64,000 nucleotides of DNA from Actinomycetota bacterium (lineage in GTDB: Bacteria > Actinomycetota > UBA4738 > HRBIN12): the NCBI GenBank assembly GCA_026003015.1, contig BPGL01000001.1, positions 128,922-192,921 of the forward strand, in the 5' to 3' direction. Positions within the stretch are counted from its first letter, which is position 1. Each line of letters opens with the position of its first letter. This document shows positions 62,561 to 64,000 of this stretch, piece after piece. Both the position numbers and the translations under genes were made by a program. The notes below the pieces were generated by a model. That model was given only the letters and a program-made list of their open reading frames with translations, was not told the DNA's origin and did not search any database.

Positions 62561-64000
62561 GTGCCCCTGCGCCTGAGCGACCCGATCGTCGCGATCGACC
62601 GCCGCCTGGCTTCGCGCCGGCAGGGCACCGACCAGCGTGCGCCGACCGCGCACGTGGCCCTCGCCGAGGGCCTGGGCCTTCGGACCGTCGCCGATCTCCT
62701 CCACCACTACCCCCGTCGCTACATCGATCGCTCGACCGTCGTTGCGGTCCGGGCGCTTCGCGTCGGCGAGCACCAGACGACGATCGCGCGCGTGCGCTCG
62801 GTCGCCCGCCGTCGCACGCGTCAACACCGCACGATCGTGACGGTGACGCTCGGCGACGCGTCGGGGGTCGTGGACCTGGTGTTCTTCAACCAGCCGTGGA
62901 TCGCGACCCTGTACCGGCCCGGCCTCGAGGTCGCCGTGTCCGGCGTCGTCGTCCGCTACGGGCGTCGGCTGCAGTTCCAGAACTTCGAGGTCGAGATCCT
63001 GCGTGGCGAGGAGCAGGACCTCGTGCACACCGGGCGGATCACGCCGGTGCACCCGGCGACGGACGGGATCTCCCCGCGCACGATCCGCGAGCTCGTCCAC
63101 CGCGCGCTCGAGCGCCTGCCGCGGATCGAGGACCCGGTCCCCGAGGCGATCCGCGCGGCCGAGGGGCTGATCGACCGCGACCGGGCGCTGCGCTGGATCC
63201 ACTTCCCCGAGGACGACGAGCAGCTCGCGCGCGCCCGCGAGCGCCTCACGTTCGACGAGCTGTTCGTCCTGGAGCTCGGCGTCGGCTACCGCAAGCGTCG
63301 CCTCGCCGCGGCGGCGGTCGGCGTGCGCCACGAGCCCGCCCCTGCGCTGGCTCGGCGCTTCCTCGAGCTGCTGCCCGTGGAGCCGACGAAGGCCCAGCTG
63401 CGGGCGATCGAGGAGATCTCCGCGCAGATGGCCCGCCCGACGCCCATGAACGCCCTGCTGCAGGGCGACGTGGGGTCGGGCAAGACCCTCGTGGCCGTGC
63501 ACGCCGCCCTCGTCGCGATCGGGTCCGGCCACCAGGCCGCGATCATGGCGCCGACCGAGGTGCTGGCCGCGCAGCACGCCCGCTCCGTGGCGAGCCTGCT
63601 CCACGGCGTGGGCGGGCGTCCGCTGCTCGAGCAGGGACCGGGGCCCGGCGGGCCCCAGGCGTCGCTGTTCGACGAGCCCGCCTCCCCGGAGCCCTCCGTC
63701 ACCTACGCGCTGCTCACCGGCTCGACCCCGGCTCGGGAGCGCGAGCGGATCCTCGCCGCGGCCGCCGACGGGGCCCTCGACCTGCTCGTGGGCACGCACG
63801 CGCTGATCCAAGAGGGCGTGGCGTTCGCCGACCTCTCCCTCGCCGTCGTGGACGAGCAGCACCGATTCGGCCTGCACCAGCGGATGGCCCTGCGCTCGAA
63901 GGGTCGCGGCGAGATCGACACGCTGATCCTCACCGCGACCCCCATCCCCCGGACGCTCGCGCTCACCTACTACGGCGACCTCGACGTGGTCGTGCTCGAC
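62561..64000 (+). CDS. recG: ATP-dependent DNA helicase RecG (cut by window end)
   Basis: At least 480 residues of about 680-750. N-terminal wedge/OB region (about 50-160) then motor domain 1: Walker A QGDVGSGKTLVAVHAAL, Walker B DEQH in VVDEQHRFGLHQRMA, and motif III TATPIPRTLAL. RecG remodels stalled forks and Holliday junctions. Start: GTG 62561, preceded by a GAGGT-like site; TAGAAC at 62531 could be the -10. The C-terminal motor domain lies outside the window. Confidence 0.93.
   Translation, partial: MPLRLSDPIVAIDRRLASRRQGTDQRAPTAHVALAEGLGLRTVADLLHHYPRRYIDRSTVVAVRALRVGEHQTTIARVRSVARRRTRQHRTIVTVTLGDASGVVDLVFFNQPWIATLYRPGLEVAVSGVVVRYGRRLQFQNFEVEILRGEEQDLVHTGRITPVHPATDGISPRTIRELVHRALERLPRIEDPVPEAIRAAEGLIDRDRALRWIHFPEDDEQLARARERLTFDELFVLELGVGYRKRRLAAAAVGVRHEPAPALARRFLELLPVEPTKAQLRAIEEISAQMARPTPMNALLQGDVGSGKTLVAVHAALVAIGSGHQAAIMAPTEVLAAQHARSVASLLHGVGGRPLLEQGPGPGGPQASLFDEPASPEPSVTYALLTGSTPARERERILAAAADGALDLLVGTHALIQEGVAFADLSLAVVDEQHRFGLHQRMALRSKGRGEIDTLILTATPIPRTLALTYYGDLDVVVLD

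Overview
This window comes from a high-GC actinomycetote. Start codons are often GTG, coding density is extreme with many GTGA/ATGA overlaps, and there is a coenzyme F420 gene (cofC/fbiD) beside an LLM-type oxidoreductase. The order mnmA, ligA, gatC, gatA, gatB, serA, FAH hydrolase, gltX, hupB, mutT1/ppk1, fbiD, ddl, thiL, recG matches, from memory, the order of these genes on the Mycobacterium tuberculosis chromosome (about Rv3024c back to Rv2973c). An ancestral actinobacterial backbone is therefore preserved, with accessory blocks inserted. The class cannot be fixed from sequence alone. A divergent ATP-type PEP carboxykinase and a short HU without a lysine-rich tail suggest a lineage outside Mycobacteriales.

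Layout. 1-8.3 kb: mnmA (partial), UPF0280, ligA, a folD homologue that has lost its catalytic residues, gatC-gatA, a divergent EamA transporter, and gatB. 8.3-14 kb: an MFS transporter, a Rieske protein with its FAD reductase, and an aminotransferase-serA pair for serine. 14-20.3 kb: an FAD oxidoreductase coupled to a DmdA/GcvT-like demethylase behind two palindromic operators, then YqgE, an orphan PAS histidine kinase, and a second DmdA-like gene carrying three frameshifts. 20.4-24.8 kb: ilvE, a frameshifted M1 aminopeptidase, and a secreted anchored protein. 24.8-38.5 kb: a catabolic island with a threonine dehydratase, HpaE and HpaD, a permease, an aromatic amino-acid decarboxylase, MarR, a GS-like ligase, an SDR, a P450, an LLM oxidoreductase, a FAH protein and an ADC-like protein. 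38.5-64 kb: FAH-gltX, an amidase, GH76, a Tat phosphodiesterase, an ECF sigma factor with accessory genes, tRNA-Glu, a radical SAM protein, ppk1-CHAD-NUDIX, isocitrate dehydrogenase, tRNA-Gln, HU, cofC, bioY, plsC, ddl, a PRTase, pckA, thiL, rpmB, and recG (cut by the window end).

How it works together. GatCAB, GltX, tRNA-Glu(CTC) and tRNA-Gln(CTG) together imply the indirect Gln-tRNA route. Promoters are dominated by a TAGGCT-like -10 placed 6-10 nt before the start codon, which predicts widespread leaderless mRNAs. Two divergent gene pairs share intergenic spaces of only 21 and 28 bp with abutting or overlapping -10 elements.

The most interesting structure is a recurrent 16-bp palindrome, CGTTCG-N4-CGAACG. 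It sits at the hpaE promoter, in the permease/decarboxylase divergent region, at the GS-operon start site and (degenerate) at the P450 promoter. It ties the 25-37 kb island into one apparent regulon, probably for degrading aromatic amines or amino acids through homoprotocatechuate. A MarR gene inside the island is the leading candidate regulator.
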